Positions 8,760-17,350 of a stretch of 43,077 nt of DNA are shown in pieces; within the stretch, counting starts at the first letter, position 1; the number at the start of each line of letters is the position of its first letter. The position numbers were made by a program, and so were the translations under genes. Where the stretch lies: the NCBI GenBank assembly GCA_021776235.1, contig JAJFGG010000092.1, positions 1 through 43,077 of the forward strand, in the 5' to 3' direction. The notes beneath the pieces are model-generated. The model made no database searches and was not told the DNA's origin. It saw only the letters and a list, made by a program, of their open reading frames with translations. Origin of the DNA: Alphaproteobacteria bacterium (GTDB lineage: Bacteria > Pseudomonadota > Alphaproteobacteria > GCA-2731375).

Positions 8760-9841
8760 AGATCACCGGGCTGCGTACGCAGCATGTGAAAATCCCATTC
8801 GAGAAGCCGATCCGCACCGCCATTCACCGGGTCGAATACGTGGCTTGTGTATTGTTGCAGGTTGATACGGACGAAGGCCTGGTCGGCGAAGGCCTGGTCT
8901 GGTGCATGAGTACGGAACGGCTGGCCGTGCTGGATGCGATGATCCACAGCCTGGCGCATGTGGTGGTGGGCCGGGATCCCCATGATCACGCGGCCCTGTG
9001 GGACGGGATGTGGGCCGACAGCAATTTTTTCGGACACAAGGGCATCACCCTGTTCGGCATCAGCGCCATCGACATGGCCCTGTGGGACCTGGTGGGCAAG
9101 GCGCACGGTCTTTCCCTCTGCCGCCTGTTGGGGCAACGCCGCGACCGCGTCCGGGCCTATCATTCGGGCGGTCTGTGGGTCTCGCTCTCCATCGACGAAC
9201 TACAGGCCGAGGCCAGGGATTTTCTGGCCCAGGGCTATCGCGCCATGAAGATGCGCCTGGGCAAGCCAGAGGTGGCGGAAGATATCGAACGGGTGGCGGC
9301 CGTACGCGAAGCCATCGGCCCGGATGTGGACCTGATGGCCGACGCCAATCAGGGCTTTACCGTCAACCACGCCATCCGCATGGGCCGGGCCCTGGAGCCC
9401 TATAACCTGGTCTGGTTCGAGGAACCGGTGCAGGCCTACGACCTGGCCGGTTCGGCCAGGGTCGCGGCCGAGATCGACACCCCGATCGCCAGCGGCGAGA
9501 CCGAATACGCCCGCTATGGCTTTCGCGATATGCTGGAACGCCAATCCGCGGATGTTCTGATGCCCGATCTGGAACGGGTCGGCGGCGTCACGGAATTCGT
9601 CAAGGTGGCGCATATGGCCGATGCCTTTGATATCCCGGTCTCGCCGCATGTCTATACCGAGCAAAGCCTGCAACTCTGCGGCGCCTTGAGCAATATCAAC
9701 TATTCCGAGATGATGCCCTGGTTCGGGCCTTTGTATAACGAGGCCCGGGAACTGGTGGACGGCGACCTGCTGGTCCCGGACCGGCCGGGCCTGGGCTTTA
9801 CCTTTAATCCCGACGCCATTGGGCGTTACCGTGTGACGTAA
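8756..9841 (+). CDS. Mandelate racemase/muconate lactonizing enzyme family protein (KxR type)
   Basis: This enolase-superfamily enzyme should abstract the proton alpha to a carboxylate, probably acting as an acid-sugar or hydroxy-acid dehydratase or racemase. The capping domain spans about residues 1-125, then the barrel. Visible active-site residues are K165-M-R167 at the end of the second strand, metal ligands D196, E222 and E248, and the D271/H298 dyad (MPDLERVGG and VSPHVY). An Arg in the second position of KxK is less common than Lys. The ATG at 8756 overlaps the rhomboid stop in ATGA. It is followed 19 bases later by a second family member. The substrate cannot be named. Confidence 0.9.
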   Translation: MKITGLRTQHVKIPFEKPIRTAIHRVEYVACVLLQVDTDEGLVGEGLVWCMSTERLAVLDAMIHSLAHVVVGRDPHDHAALWDGMWADSNFFGHKGITLFGISAIDMALWDLVGKAHGLSLCRLLGQRRDRVRAYHSGGLWVSLSIDELQAEARDFLAQGYRAMKMRLGKPEVAEDIERVAAVREAIGPDVDLMADANQGFTVNHAIRMGRALEPYNLVWFEEPVQAYDLAGSARVAAEIDTPIASGETEYARYGFRDMLERQSADVLMPDLERVGGVTEFVKVAHMADAFDIPVSPHVYTEQSLQLCGALSNINYSEMMPWFGPLYNEARELVDGDLLVPDRPGLGFTFNPDAIGRYRVT

Positions 9842-9860
9842 CGAAGAACGGAGCCAAGAG

Positions 9861-10961
9861 ATGAAAATCGGCAAGGTCGAAAGCTTCCTGGTGCAACTGC
9901 CCTACACGACGGGCGGGGCCAACAAATGGGGTGATATGCACTGGACCACCCTGGACTACGTGATGATCCGGATCGAGACGGAAAGCGGCCTGGTCGGCTG
10001 GGGCGACGGTTTCGGCTATGGCTCGGCCCGGGCCACCAAGGCGGCGGTGGATTACATGATCGGCCCCAGCCTGATTGGCCGGGACGCCGCCAATATTGCC
10101 GGCATCTCGCGCGATCTGCAGCAGGAGAACCACATCTGGGGCCGCTATGGGGTGACCATGTTCGCCATCTCGGGCGTTGATATCGCGCTGTGGGATATCG
10201 CCGGCAAGGCCGCCGGCCTGCCCCTGTCGCGCCTGTTGGGCGGGGCCCGGCGGCAGGAGATCCCGGCCTATGCCTCGCTGTTCAAGTACAACGATCCCGA
10301 CCTGGTCGCGGAACACTGCCAACGGGCCCTTGGTGAAGGCTTCAAATCCATCAAGCTGCACGAAGTTGCCGAACCGGAGGTCCGCGCCGCCCGCCTGGCC
10401 ATGGGCGAGGGCGTCCCGCTGATGGTCGACACCAACTGTCCCTGGACGCCGTGGCAGGCCAGACAAAAAGCCCTGTCGTTCAAGCCCTATGATCTGCATT
10501 GGCTGGAAGAGCCGATTTTTCCACCGGAAGATTTCGATAGCCTGGCCCGCCTGGGCCTGGAGGTCGATATCCCCCTGGCGGCCGGGGAAAACGCCTGCAC
10601 CGCCTTTGAATTCAAACAGATGATGGAGGCCGACGCGGTCACCTACGTGCAGCCCAGCGTGACCAAGGTCGGCGGCATCACCGAATTCCGCAAGATCAAC
10701 ACCCTGGCCGAAACTTATGGGACGACAGTGATGCCGCATGCGCCCTATTTTGCGCCGGGCCTGCTGGCCACCCTGCATCTGTTGTCCACCATGCCCGATG
10801 AATGCCTGGCCGAAACTTTCTATTACAAAACCCTGGAAGCCAGCCTGTACGGCGACGCCATTCTGGCCAAGGACGGCAACATCACCGTCCCCACCGGCCC
10901 AGGCCTGGGCCTGGAGCCCGATCTGGACGTAATCCGCGACTACGCCGCCAAGGACGCGTGA
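9861..10961 (+). CDS. Mandelate racemase/muconate lactonizing enzyme family protein (KxH type)
   Basis: This is a second enolase-superfamily enzyme, 366 aa, in the same operon as the first. The barrel shows K165-L-H167, metal ligands D190 (VDTN), E216 (WLEEP) and E243 (AAGEN), and a general base H293 (VMPHAPYFAPG). At the position where most relatives have the Asp that pairs with this His, the sequence reads YVQPSVTKVGG, so S266 replaces Asp. The catalytic pair is therefore altered. GGAG lies about nine bases before the ATG. It is a likely dehydratase for a hydroxy acid different from the upstream enzyme's substrate. It meets the isochorismatase-family gene tail to tail. Confidence 0.9.
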   Translation: MKIGKVESFLVQLPYTTGGANKWGDMHWTTLDYVMIRIETESGLVGWGDGFGYGSARATKAAVDYMIGPSLIGRDAANIAGISRDLQQENHIWGRYGVTMFAISGVDIALWDIAGKAAGLPLSRLLGGARRQEIPAYASLFKYNDPDLVAEHCQRALGEGFKSIKLHEVAEPEVRAARLAMGEGVPLMVDTNCPWTPWQARQKALSFKPYDLHWLEEPIFPPEDFDSLARLGLEVDIPLAAGENACTAFEFKQMMEADAVTYVQPSVTKVGGITEFRKINTLAETYGTTVMPHAPYFAPGLLATLHLLSTMPDECLAETFYYKTLEASLYGDAILAKDGNITVPTGPGLGLEPDLDVIRDYAAKDA

Positions 10962-11012
10962 CGAATTCTTCGGATTATTGAGCCTATGGCAACGAGCCCT
11001 GCCGGAGACCCA

Positions 11013-11684
11013 TCAGGTATTCCGGCGCATATGCTCCAACACGGCGTCCAGGGATTCGACGTCACCGAACTTGGCGTCCATGTCGTAAAGGTTCCATTCA
11101 ACGGCGCCGGCGATCCGGTCGCCGATACATTCCCGGACTATGATGGGGCGAAAACCGTCGGCAATCGCATCCTCGACCGTGGCCCGCACACAGGCGCTTG
11201 CCGTGGCTCCGGTCACGACCACGGTATCGACACCGCAGGCGTTGAGATAGCTGTTCAGGTTGGTGCCGCGAAAGGCACTGGCCTGTTTTTTTACGATCAG
11301 CATCTCGTCGTCCCGGCGTTCCAGACGGTCATCAATCTGTACGGCTTCGGAGCCGGCCCGCAGCTCCTCGGCCGGGATCTTCTTGCCCCATAGCCCCATG
11401 TCGGAGTGCTCGCCCTCAATAATTTCGTAGGCGGTGGTGGTAAATATGATGGGCAGCCCCTTGGCGCGAAACGCCGCCAGGACCTCCTGCACCGCTGGTA
11501 TGACCGTATCCATGCCTTCGCAGGTAAAGGCGTTGTCCTCCCGCGTCCAGGCGTTGGCCATGTCAATATTCACCAGCGCCGGTTTTTTGCCCCAGCCGAT
11601 GCGCCGTTGGAAGCCGCGTGCCTGATAGAGGCTGCTGTCGGCGGCAAACAGCTTGTCCAACGCTGCCTTTATTTCCGGATCCAT
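11013..11684 (-). CDS. Isochorismatase-family amidohydrolase (N-carbamoylsarcosine-amidase-like)
   Basis: This cysteine hydrolase of the isochorismatase superfamily cleaves amide or carbamoyl C-N bonds. The catalytic triad is visible as D41 (VNIDMANAW), K132 (IVKKQASAF) and C165 (GATASACVRAT). The overall pattern is closest to N-carbamoylsarcosine amidases rather than nicotinamidases. The ATG at 11684 is chosen because GGAGGG lies eight bases upstream; that Shine-Dalgarno would fall inside the coding region of the longer GTG-start version. It is the last gene of a tct transporter operon, about 50 bases after tctA, so it may act on an imported compound or in its breakdown. Substrate unknown. 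Confidence 0.85.
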   Translation of the reverse strand: MDPEIKAALDKLFAADSSLYQARGFQRRIGWGKKPALVNIDMANAWTREDNAFTCEGMDTVIPAVQEVLAAFRAKGLPIIFTTTAYEIIEGEHSDMGLWGKKIPAEELRAGSEAVQIDDRLERRDDEMLIVKKQASAFRGTNLNSYLNACGVDTVVVTGATASACVRATVEDAIADGFRPIIVRECIGDRIAGAVEWNLYDMDAKFGDVESLDAVLEHMRRNT

Positions 11685-11732
11685 CTGGTTTCCCTCCACA
11701 AGTTGGCTGTCAGTTCCTCAAAAGCTATCGGG

Positions 11733-13415
11733 TCAACCACCCTCGGCATAGTTTTGCCCCGGCTCTGCATCCAGCCGCCAGCCATTGCGAGCCCGGCGCC
11801 ATAGGATATAGGCACCAGTGGCGATGACAATAGCGGCGATAATGGGCCGCGGGATGCCACCCATCATGAACAATGGAATGGAGACCGCAAAACAGGCCGC
11901 TGGCATGTAGAACAGGGTCCATTTCCGTTTTCCCATTTGCGCCTGATATATGGGAAAGATGGCGGAAAAGACCGCGATGATAAGAAAAAACAGAGACCAG
12001 GGGCGGGTGAAAAACGGGCTGATGTCCGTGGTAATGGCCATGGCCCGGGCCAGGTTCAATTCGGCGATGTTGCCCAGAACCACGCCCAGGATCATCGGCG
12101 CCAGGGGAAAGCCCAATTGCCGCATGATGAAGCCGAGGATGCCGAACCATAACAGGGTCCACAAATCAGATTCGACATTGTTGATGGCAAAGACGCCGAT
12201 GCCGCAAAATCCCAGAATGATGGCGGCCAGCATGTACATGCGTACCTTGGTGACCAGCACGAAGATCCGCAGCATAAACGACTGCAATCCCAGCATCATG
12301 AAGGTGGCGAGAAAGAACGAGATGAAGATGGAATAGGCCAGCACCGGTTCTTCGGCAATGAAGGTTGGGCTGGGGATGACGTCGTGGATCAACAGGGCGC
12401 CCAGCATTACCGCCGCCGTTACATCACCCGGTATCCCCAAGGCCATCAGGGTGATCAATGCACCGCCCTCGACCGCGTTGTTGGAACTTTCCGGCGCTAT
12501 AATGCCGTCGGGTATGCCGGTGCCGAATTCCTCCGGATGTCTGGACGCTTTCTTGGCCTGATCGTAGGCAAGAATATTGGCGATGGAGCCCCCCGCGCCG
12601 GGCAGAATACCCGTGAAAACGCCGATCAGTGACGAGCGCAGGACAATGGTCCAACGCTTGACCACCTCGCGGATCGCGGCGCGGTGCTCGATCCTGACCT
12701 GCACCGTGCCTTTTTCGGTCAGGGATTTTCGGGCCGCCACAGGGTCACGCACATCGCGCAATAACTGGCTAAAGGCGAACAGGCCGATCAATACGGCGAT
12801 GAAGTCAAAGCCTGACAACAGCGCCTCGGAACCGAAATCGAAGCGCGCCATACCAACCGCTTCATCCTCGCCCACGGTGCGGACAAGCAGTCCCACGACG
12901 CCGGCGATCAGGCCCTTGATCAGGTGCCGCCCCGACAGGGAGGCGGTAATGGTCAGGGCAAATACCACCAGCATGAAATAGTCCCAGGGATTGAACTCCA
13001 ACCCAACCCGGGCCAATTGCGGCGACAGGGTGACCAGCAGGATGGCCGAAATAATACCGCCGCAGAACGACGACCAGACACCGATGCCAAGGGCCAATCC
13101 TGGCTGGCCCCGGCGGGCCATGGGAAAGCCATCAAAAGTGGTTGCGACTGACGACGGCGTGCCGGGAATACCGGTCAGAATACCAGCCATCAGACCGCCC
13201 GACAGGCCGCCCACCAGGACGCTGACCATGGTGGCCAGCCCCTGGGCGGGCGGCATGCCAAAGGTAAAAGGCAAGGTCAGGACCACTGCCATGGCAATGG
13301 TGAAACCCGGAATGGCGCCCGCGATCAAGCCGCCCGCAACCCCCACCAGCATCAACAACAGGGTCTTGATGGTAGTGATTTCAGCGAACGCCGCCATGAC
13401 GTTCTCAATGATCAT
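11733..13415 (-). CDS. tctA: Tripartite tricarboxylate transporter large permease
   Basis: This is the large membrane subunit of a TTT-family secondary transporter that takes up carboxylates delivered by a periplasmic binding protein. The TctA signatures near the N-terminus are clear: GVAGGLIAGAIPGFT and GILTGIPGTPSSVATTFDG, and later GILPGAGGSIANILAYDQAK. At 560 aa it is longer than the usual about 500; the excess is C-terminal, with an extra pair of hydrophobic segments and a charged tail. The ATG at 13415 is chosen since it follows the tctB stop by 19 bases; the frame is open to 13484 but would overlap tctB. It is co-transcribed with tctB and tctC upstream and a hydrolase downstream. Confidence 0.93.
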   Translation of the reverse strand: MIIENVMAAFAEITTIKTLLLMLVGVAGGLIAGAIPGFTIAMAVVLTLPFTFGMPPAQGLATMVSVLVGGLSGGLMAGILTGIPGTPSSVATTFDGFPMARRGQPGLALGIGVWSSFCGGIISAILLVTLSPQLARVGLEFNPWDYFMLVVFALTITASLSGRHLIKGLIAGVVGLLVRTVGEDEAVGMARFDFGSEALLSGFDFIAVLIGLFAFSQLLRDVRDPVAARKSLTEKGTVQVRIEHRAAIREVVKRWTIVLRSSLIGVFTGILPGAGGSIANILAYDQAKKASRHPEEFGTGIPDGIIAPESSNNAVEGGALITLMALGIPGDVTAAVMLGALLIHDVIPSPTFIAEEPVLAYSIFISFFLATFMMLGLQSFMLRIFVLVTKVRMYMLAAIILGFCGIGVFAINNVESDLWTLLWFGILGFIMRQLGFPLAPMILGVVLGNIAELNLARAMAITTDISPFFTRPWSLFFLIIAVFSAIFPIYQAQMGKRKWTLFYMPAACFAVSIPLFMMGGIPRPIIAAIVIATGAYILWRRARNGWRLDAEPGQNYAEGG

Positions 13416-13434
13416 CGCTCGACGCCCCCAGCCA

Positions 13435-13956
13435 TCAATAGACCGAGAAAATTTCGCCTGGCGGCAACAGCACGCCCAGACCAAAGGTAAAAATGCTCCA
13501 CATCCCCCCCACCGTAATCAGGGCCAGCAGGGCATGCAGCGCCATATTTCGTGGTGCCCAGCCACCCATTACGCCCATCAAAGTAAACACGAACGCCAGA
13601 CCGCCGATCAAGCTGCCCAGCAGGGGCAGGGTCGCCAAATAGACAAAAAACAAGCCAAAGCACCAAATTGGATTGCGCCAATAGACGAGCCAGCCCACCA
13701 GTCCTGGTGCTGGGCCCGGCTCGTCGTCAGACTTGTCGCCGGTTTCAGCCGTCCCGTCCGCCACGCCCCGGCGTATGGATTGCACCAGGTACAAAACACT
13801 CAAAAAGGACAGCGCGGCCAGAATAACGCGCGGCCAGGTGGATGGCTTCAACTGACCATAGTCCGGCACCCGGATGCTGAAGGTAGACCAGAACAGAATG
13901 CCGCAAGCCATCAAAAGCACGATGGCGATGACCGCATCGCGGTTCAGGCGTCCCAT
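13435..13956 (-). CDS. tctB: Tripartite tricarboxylate transporter small permease
   Basis: This is the small membrane subunit of the TctABC system, 173 aa with four hydrophobic helices. It starts MGRLNRDAVIAIVLL and carries the R-V-P-D-Y-G and P-S-T-W-P-R stretch seen in the first periplasmic loop of TctB proteins. A polar loop of about 25 residues rich in Asp, Glu and Pro lies in the middle, more than in many relatives. It lies between tctC and tctA in the common C-B-A order. Sequence conservation in TctB is always low, so the call leans on position and topology. Confidence 0.88.
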   Translation of the reverse strand: MGRLNRDAVIAIVLLMACGILFWSTFSIRVPDYGQLKPSTWPRVILAALSFLSVLYLVQSIRRGVADGTAETGDKSDDEPGPAPGLVGWLVYWRNPIWCFGLFFVYLATLPLLGSLIGGLAFVFTLMGVMGGWAPRNMALHALLALITVGGMWSIFTFGLGVLLPPGEIFSVY

Positions 13957-14043
13957 GACGGCTCCGTCAAATTTGCGCGGTGCATCGGCGGCCGGGGCCA
14001 GGGCATCCAGCCCCGGCCGCCGATAAGCAAAGCGATGAAGTGG

Positions 14044-15018
14044 CTATTTTTTCTTCCACAAGCCGATCTTGATGGCGACCTTTTCGTGGTCGGCAAAGGC
14101 CTTTTTCGCCCAGGCGCGATAACCGTCCGGACCAACCCAGTTCACGTCCGTGCCCTTGGCATCCATCTGCTTGCGCAACCCAGGGTCTTCGGCTGCTTTC
14201 TTGAAGATCTGCGACCAATGATCAAGCACATCCTTCGAGGTTCCCTTTGGCGCCACGATGCCACGGTCAAGGGCATAGATCATATCGACGCCCAGTTCCT
14301 TCAGGGTGGGCATATCAGGCATATGCTTGGAACGCTTGGCCGCCGCGATGGCGAAGCCCTTGAGATCGCCCGCGGCCATGTATTTCCGGCCCGAGGCAAC
14401 GTTCAGTCCGCCCATTTGAACAGCACCGGAAAGCAGCGCGGTCATGCGCTCCCGCGTACCATCATAGGGTACGAACTTGAACTTCATGCCGGTCAAATCT
14501 TCCAGGATCAGCCAATAGAACTGAGACGTGGAGCCAAAGGTAGCGCCAACCTTGACCGTGCCCGGCGCCGCCAGCGTGGCCTTTTTGAAGGACGCAAAAT
14601 CGTTCCACGGCACCTTGCCGGACGCACCGACGATATCAGGCGTTGAGGTCAACAATGCGACGGTCTCGAAATTATCGTACTGGAATGGGATGCGTCCATT
14701 CAGGTACGAGGTAATGGCGCTTTGATGAATGGCAAACAGCGTACAGCCATCGGCTTTGGCCTTGGCCGCCTCCTTGGCGCCCTTGTTGCCGCCCTGGCCG
14801 GGCACGGTGACAACCTTGATCTTCGGCGTCACGTCCATGTCCTGGATGGTCTTCTCAAAAATCGAAAAGATGATGTGGGTGCCGCCGCCGGCCTTCCACG
14901 GCACGATCAGTTTGGCGGTGCCGCATGGGATCTTGGGCGCGGCGGCGGCCCCGGTCGGCGCCAATGCCATGGCGCCCACGGCAAGGGCGGCCGCGGCCGA
15001 AATTACGAGTTTACGCAT
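14044..15018 (-). CDS. tctC: Tricarboxylate-transport substrate-binding protein (Bug family)
   Basis: This periplasmic binding protein captures the substrate for TctAB. A signal peptide covers about residues 1-27 (ending GAAAA). The mature domain has the Bug-family features: LIVPWKAGGGTH after the first strand, VVTVPGQGGNKGAKEAAKAK, and a central G-A-T-F-G-S-T-S-Q-F segment that lines the ligand carboxylate pocket in relatives. An extra Cys pair (C32, C92) could form a disulfide. GGGAG precedes the ATG. It is first in the operon and divergent from the acyl-CoA-dehydrogenase-like gene; the 194-base gap must hold both promoters. Bug ligands vary widely (citrate, tartrate, nicotinate, terephthalate and others), so this one is open. 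Confidence 0.92.
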   Translation of the reverse strand: MRKLVISAAAALAVGAMALAPTGAAAAPKIPCGTAKLIVPWKAGGGTHIIFSIFEKTIQDMDVTPKIKVVTVPGQGGNKGAKEAAKAKADGCTLFAIHQSAITSYLNGRIPFQYDNFETVALLTSTPDIVGASGKVPWNDFASFKKATLAAPGTVKVGATFGSTSQFYWLILEDLTGMKFKFVPYDGTRERMTALLSGAVQMGGLNVASGRKYMAAGDLKGFAIAAAKRSKHMPDMPTLKELGVDMIYALDRGIVAPKGTSKDVLDHWSQIFKKAAEDPGLRKQMDAKGTDVNWVGPDGYRAWAKKAFADHEKVAIKIGLWKKK

Positions 15019-15212
15019 TACTTTTCTCCCTGATTGGATTGGTCTTGCTTTGAACCGATTGAATTTGTCGCACAGCTTAGAAAAGATTCACCGGGTGGGC
15101 AATTCATTCTCAAGGCCGGGCATCACGGTGCCACAGTTCGCCTTGCTAGGCCATGGCATTAGAAACTAGGGTATGACGCTAAGAGCAATTTGAAAAACCT
15201 TGAGCAAAACAC

Positions 15213-16418
15213 ATGTCTAGTGAACTTACGGCAGCAAAATCGGAGGCCGGACGGGTCCTGAGCGAAAATGCCCTGGACCACGCCCGTGCCGTGGCGCCGG
15301 TTCTGCGCGCTGCCGCTGATCAGATCGAGGCCGAGCGGGCCCTGCCGCCACATACGCTGGCGGCCATGCATGACGGTGAATTGTTTCGCCTGACCCTACC
15401 CAGGCGTCATGGCGGCGCGGAATTGCCATTGCCCCAGTTGACCCAGGTCGCCGAGATCATTGCCGGGGCCGATGCCTCCGCCGCCTGGTGCCTGGGCCAG
15501 GCCTCGGGCTGCGCCATGTCCGCCGCTTTCATGGACGAAGCACCGGCGCGCAAGGTTTTTGATCCACCGGATGCGGTTCTGGCCTGGGGTGCGGGGATCC
15601 AGGGCAAGGCGGTCGCGACCGAGGGCGGCTATCTGGTCAGCGGCACCTGGCGCTTCGCCTCCGGCAGTCATCACGCCACCTGGCTGGGCGGCCATAGCAA
15701 GGTGTTCGAGGCGGACGGGACGCCCCGCCCCGGCGCCGGGGGCCGGCAGGTAAACCGTACGGCGCTGTTTCCCCGATCGGCGGCGCATATGGCCGATGAT
15801 TGGCATGTCATGGGCCTGCGCGGCACCCGCAGCGAAGGCTACACGGTGGAAAACCTGTTCGTGGCCGAAGGTTTGACCCTGGACCGGGAGACCGTAACCG
15901 AGTGCCAGGTCCCCACCACCCTGTTCCGCTTTCCCACCACCATTGTCTATGCCTCGTTGTTCTCCAGCGTCGCCCTGGGCATAGCCCGCGGCGCCTGCGA
16001 TGATCTGCTGGCCCTGGGATTGGAGAAAACAGCCCGCGCCGCGCGCAGTTCCCTGCGCGATAGCCCGGTCTTTCAAATCAGACTGGCCGAACTTGAGGCC
16101 CAGCTTGGTTCGGCCCGGGCCTACCAGCAAGATGCCGTGGCCGAGGTCTGGGAGGCGGTCGATAGGACGGGCGAGCTAAGCATTGCAGACCGGGCCCGGA
16201 TCCGTCTGGCCACCACCTATGCCATAAATGAAGCGACGGCGGTGGTCGAACAAATCTACCGCCTGGCCGGTTCCACCGCGATTTTCGACGACCAACCGTT
16301 CGAGCGGCGCTTCCGCGATATCCACGCCGTCTCGCAGCAGGTTCAGGCCCGCCATAGCAATTACGAAACCGTCGGCCGCTTCATGCTGGATCTGGATGTC
16401 GACACCATCTTCATGTAA
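15213..16418 (+). CDS. Acyl-CoA-dehydrogenase-fold flavoprotein
   Basis: This 401-aa flavin enzyme has the acyl-CoA dehydrogenase fold, with an N-terminal helical part, a middle beta-domain (SGTWRFASGSHHATW) and a C-terminal helical bundle. The C-terminus (YRLAGSTAIFDDQPFERRFRD) looks like the type 2 C-terminal domain of flavin-dependent monooxygenases of the HpaB/DszC kind rather than the classical catalytic-Glu region of fatty-acid dehydrogenases. It may be an oxygenase needing reduced flavin or a dehydrogenase on an unusual acyl group. It faces the Mct/hydratase operon tail to tail and the tctC gene head to head. A link to either pathway is plausible but unproved. Confidence 0.82.
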   Translation: MSSELTAAKSEAGRVLSENALDHARAVAPVLRAAADQIEAERALPPHTLAAMHDGELFRLTLPRRHGGAELPLPQLTQVAEIIAGADASAAWCLGQASGCAMSAAFMDEAPARKVFDPPDAVLAWGAGIQGKAVATEGGYLVSGTWRFASGSHHATWLGGHSKVFEADGTPRPGAGGRQVNRTALFPRSAAHMADDWHVMGLRGTRSEGYTVENLFVAEGLTLDRETVTECQVPTTLFRFPTTIVYASLFSSVALGIARGACDDLLALGLEKTARAARSSLRDSPVFQIRLAELEAQLGSARAYQQDAVAEVWEAVDRTGELSIADRARIRLATTYAINEATAVVEQIYRLAGSTAIFDDQPFERRFRDIHAVSQQVQARHSNYETVGRFMLDLDVDTIFM

Positions 16419-16437
16419 CGACCGTCCCGGCAATGCT

Positions 16438-16851
16438 TTAGAACCGTACCTGCGCCGTGCCCGGCGTGATGACATCGCCTTTTTCGTTCTTGATAAAAAT
16501 CTCCACGTCAACCGTTCCAGCCGCCTTATCGATGGCAGTGATGGCGCCGCCGGAGGTCAGGGTTTCGCCCAGGTAGGAGGCGCGGCGGTTGGAATAGTTG
16601 AACTGGGTCAACGTGCCGTTATCGCCCATCCAGTTCAGCACCACCTGGTTCAGCCAGTCGCCCTGCAACGGGCCGTCGATGACCACGCCGGGATGCTTCT
16701 CCACCTGGGTCGTATAGGTTTCATCGTAGTGAATGCGGTGGGGATTCCAGATTATGGCGTTGTACAGGAACAACGACACATTTGTGGCGGTATGGCTACG
16801 TTCCGGCAGGGCCTCGCCCACGGCCAGGGTCGAAATATCGATGGCGCTCAT
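16438..16851 (-). CDS. MaoC-like hot-dog hydratase subunit, probable C-terminal half of a mesaconyl-C4-CoA-hydratase-like enzyme
   Basis: This 137-aa hot-dog-fold protein carries the hydratase signature WNPHRIHYD at residues 35-43, with H41 as probable catalytic His, in the form seen in HTD2-like and mesaconyl-C4-CoA hydratases rather than the SxDxNPxH of standard MaoC. GPLQGDW may shape the CoA tunnel. It overlaps the FAS1-like gene upstream in ATGA, so the two products are made together. In the family the two hot-dog halves are usually fused in one chain of roughly 270-350 residues; here they are separate genes. The partner and the adjacent mct-like gene suggest hydration of mesaconyl-C4-CoA to citramalyl-CoA. 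That step is inference. Confidence 0.78.
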   Translation of the reverse strand: MSAIDISTLAVGEALPERSHTATNVSLFLYNAIIWNPHRIHYDETYTTQVEKHPGVVIDGPLQGDWLNQVVLNWMGDNGTLTQFNYSNRRASYLGETLTSGGAITAIDKAAGTVDVEIFIKNEKGDVITPGTAQVRF

Positions 16852-17303
16852 CGTAGTATCCTTGTTTGCCGTTCTTCCATGACCAGTTCGCCCGCTTCGG
16901 TCTCCACGCGCAGATCATAGACCACGAATATCAGCGGACCGCTGCCGCCTTGCTTTTCATACATATCGCTTAGGGACCGGGTGGCGCGCAGCACATCGCC
17001 GGGATGAACCGTGCGATGAAACTTCATTTCAGTGCCCCCTGCCATGACCCGCTTGAGCGGCAGTTCAGGCAGGAATTTGTCCACCGAGATACCGTCCGGA
17101 CCCAGTTCGTCCATGGGCACCAGGGGGCGCAGCGCGCCAAACATGAACATTGGCGGCGCTTCGTCGCCCTCCAGATATTTCGCCTGACGCTGTTCCGTCG
17201 CGATCGAGTATTTAATGATATCGCTGCGGTTTATCTCGACCCTTTGCGGCTCGCCGCTGCGTCCGATCCAGGATTTGGCCTCCGCGCTGATCAACTCACT
17301 CAA
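16848..17303 (-). CDS. FAS1-like dehydratase-domain subunit, probable N-terminal half of a mesaconyl-C4-CoA-hydratase-like enzyme
   Basis: This is a 151-aa hot-dog protein of the MaoC N-terminal/FAS1-like dehydratase type. The start is the TTG at 17303, because AAAGGAGGC lies six bases upstream, an ideal ribosome site; the longer TTG frame from 17348 would place that site inside the gene. Features are the long-helix segment INRSDIIKYSIAT, the pocket stretch APPMFMFGAL and the sheet segment GGTEMKFHRTVHPGD. It lacks the NPHRIH hydratase motif, which is in its overlapping downstream partner, so the active enzyme should be a heteromer. It lies 47 bases after the mct-like gene. Confidence 0.78.
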   Translation of the reverse strand: MSELISAEAKSWIGRSGEPQRVEINRSDIIKYSIATEQRQAKYLEGDEAPPMFMFGALRPLVPMDELGPDGISVDKFLPELPLKRVMAGGTEMKFHRTVHPGDVLRATRSLSDMYEKQGGSGPLIFVVYDLRVETEAGELVMEERQTRILR

Positions 17304-17350
17304 TTCTGCGCCTCCTTTCTTGTTTCCTGGCCGGTCAAGGCCGCCCAAAT

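Noticed and set aside
11001-11026. Six-base inverted repeat GCCGGA/TCCGGC between convergent genes
   Set aside because: Long loop, no T run, and it extends into the hydrolase coding region, so it is not a convincing terminator.
12991-14646. 551-codon plus-strand open frame opposite the tct genes
   Set aside because: It crosses three well-supported minus-strand genes and its translation is low-complexity with no family features.
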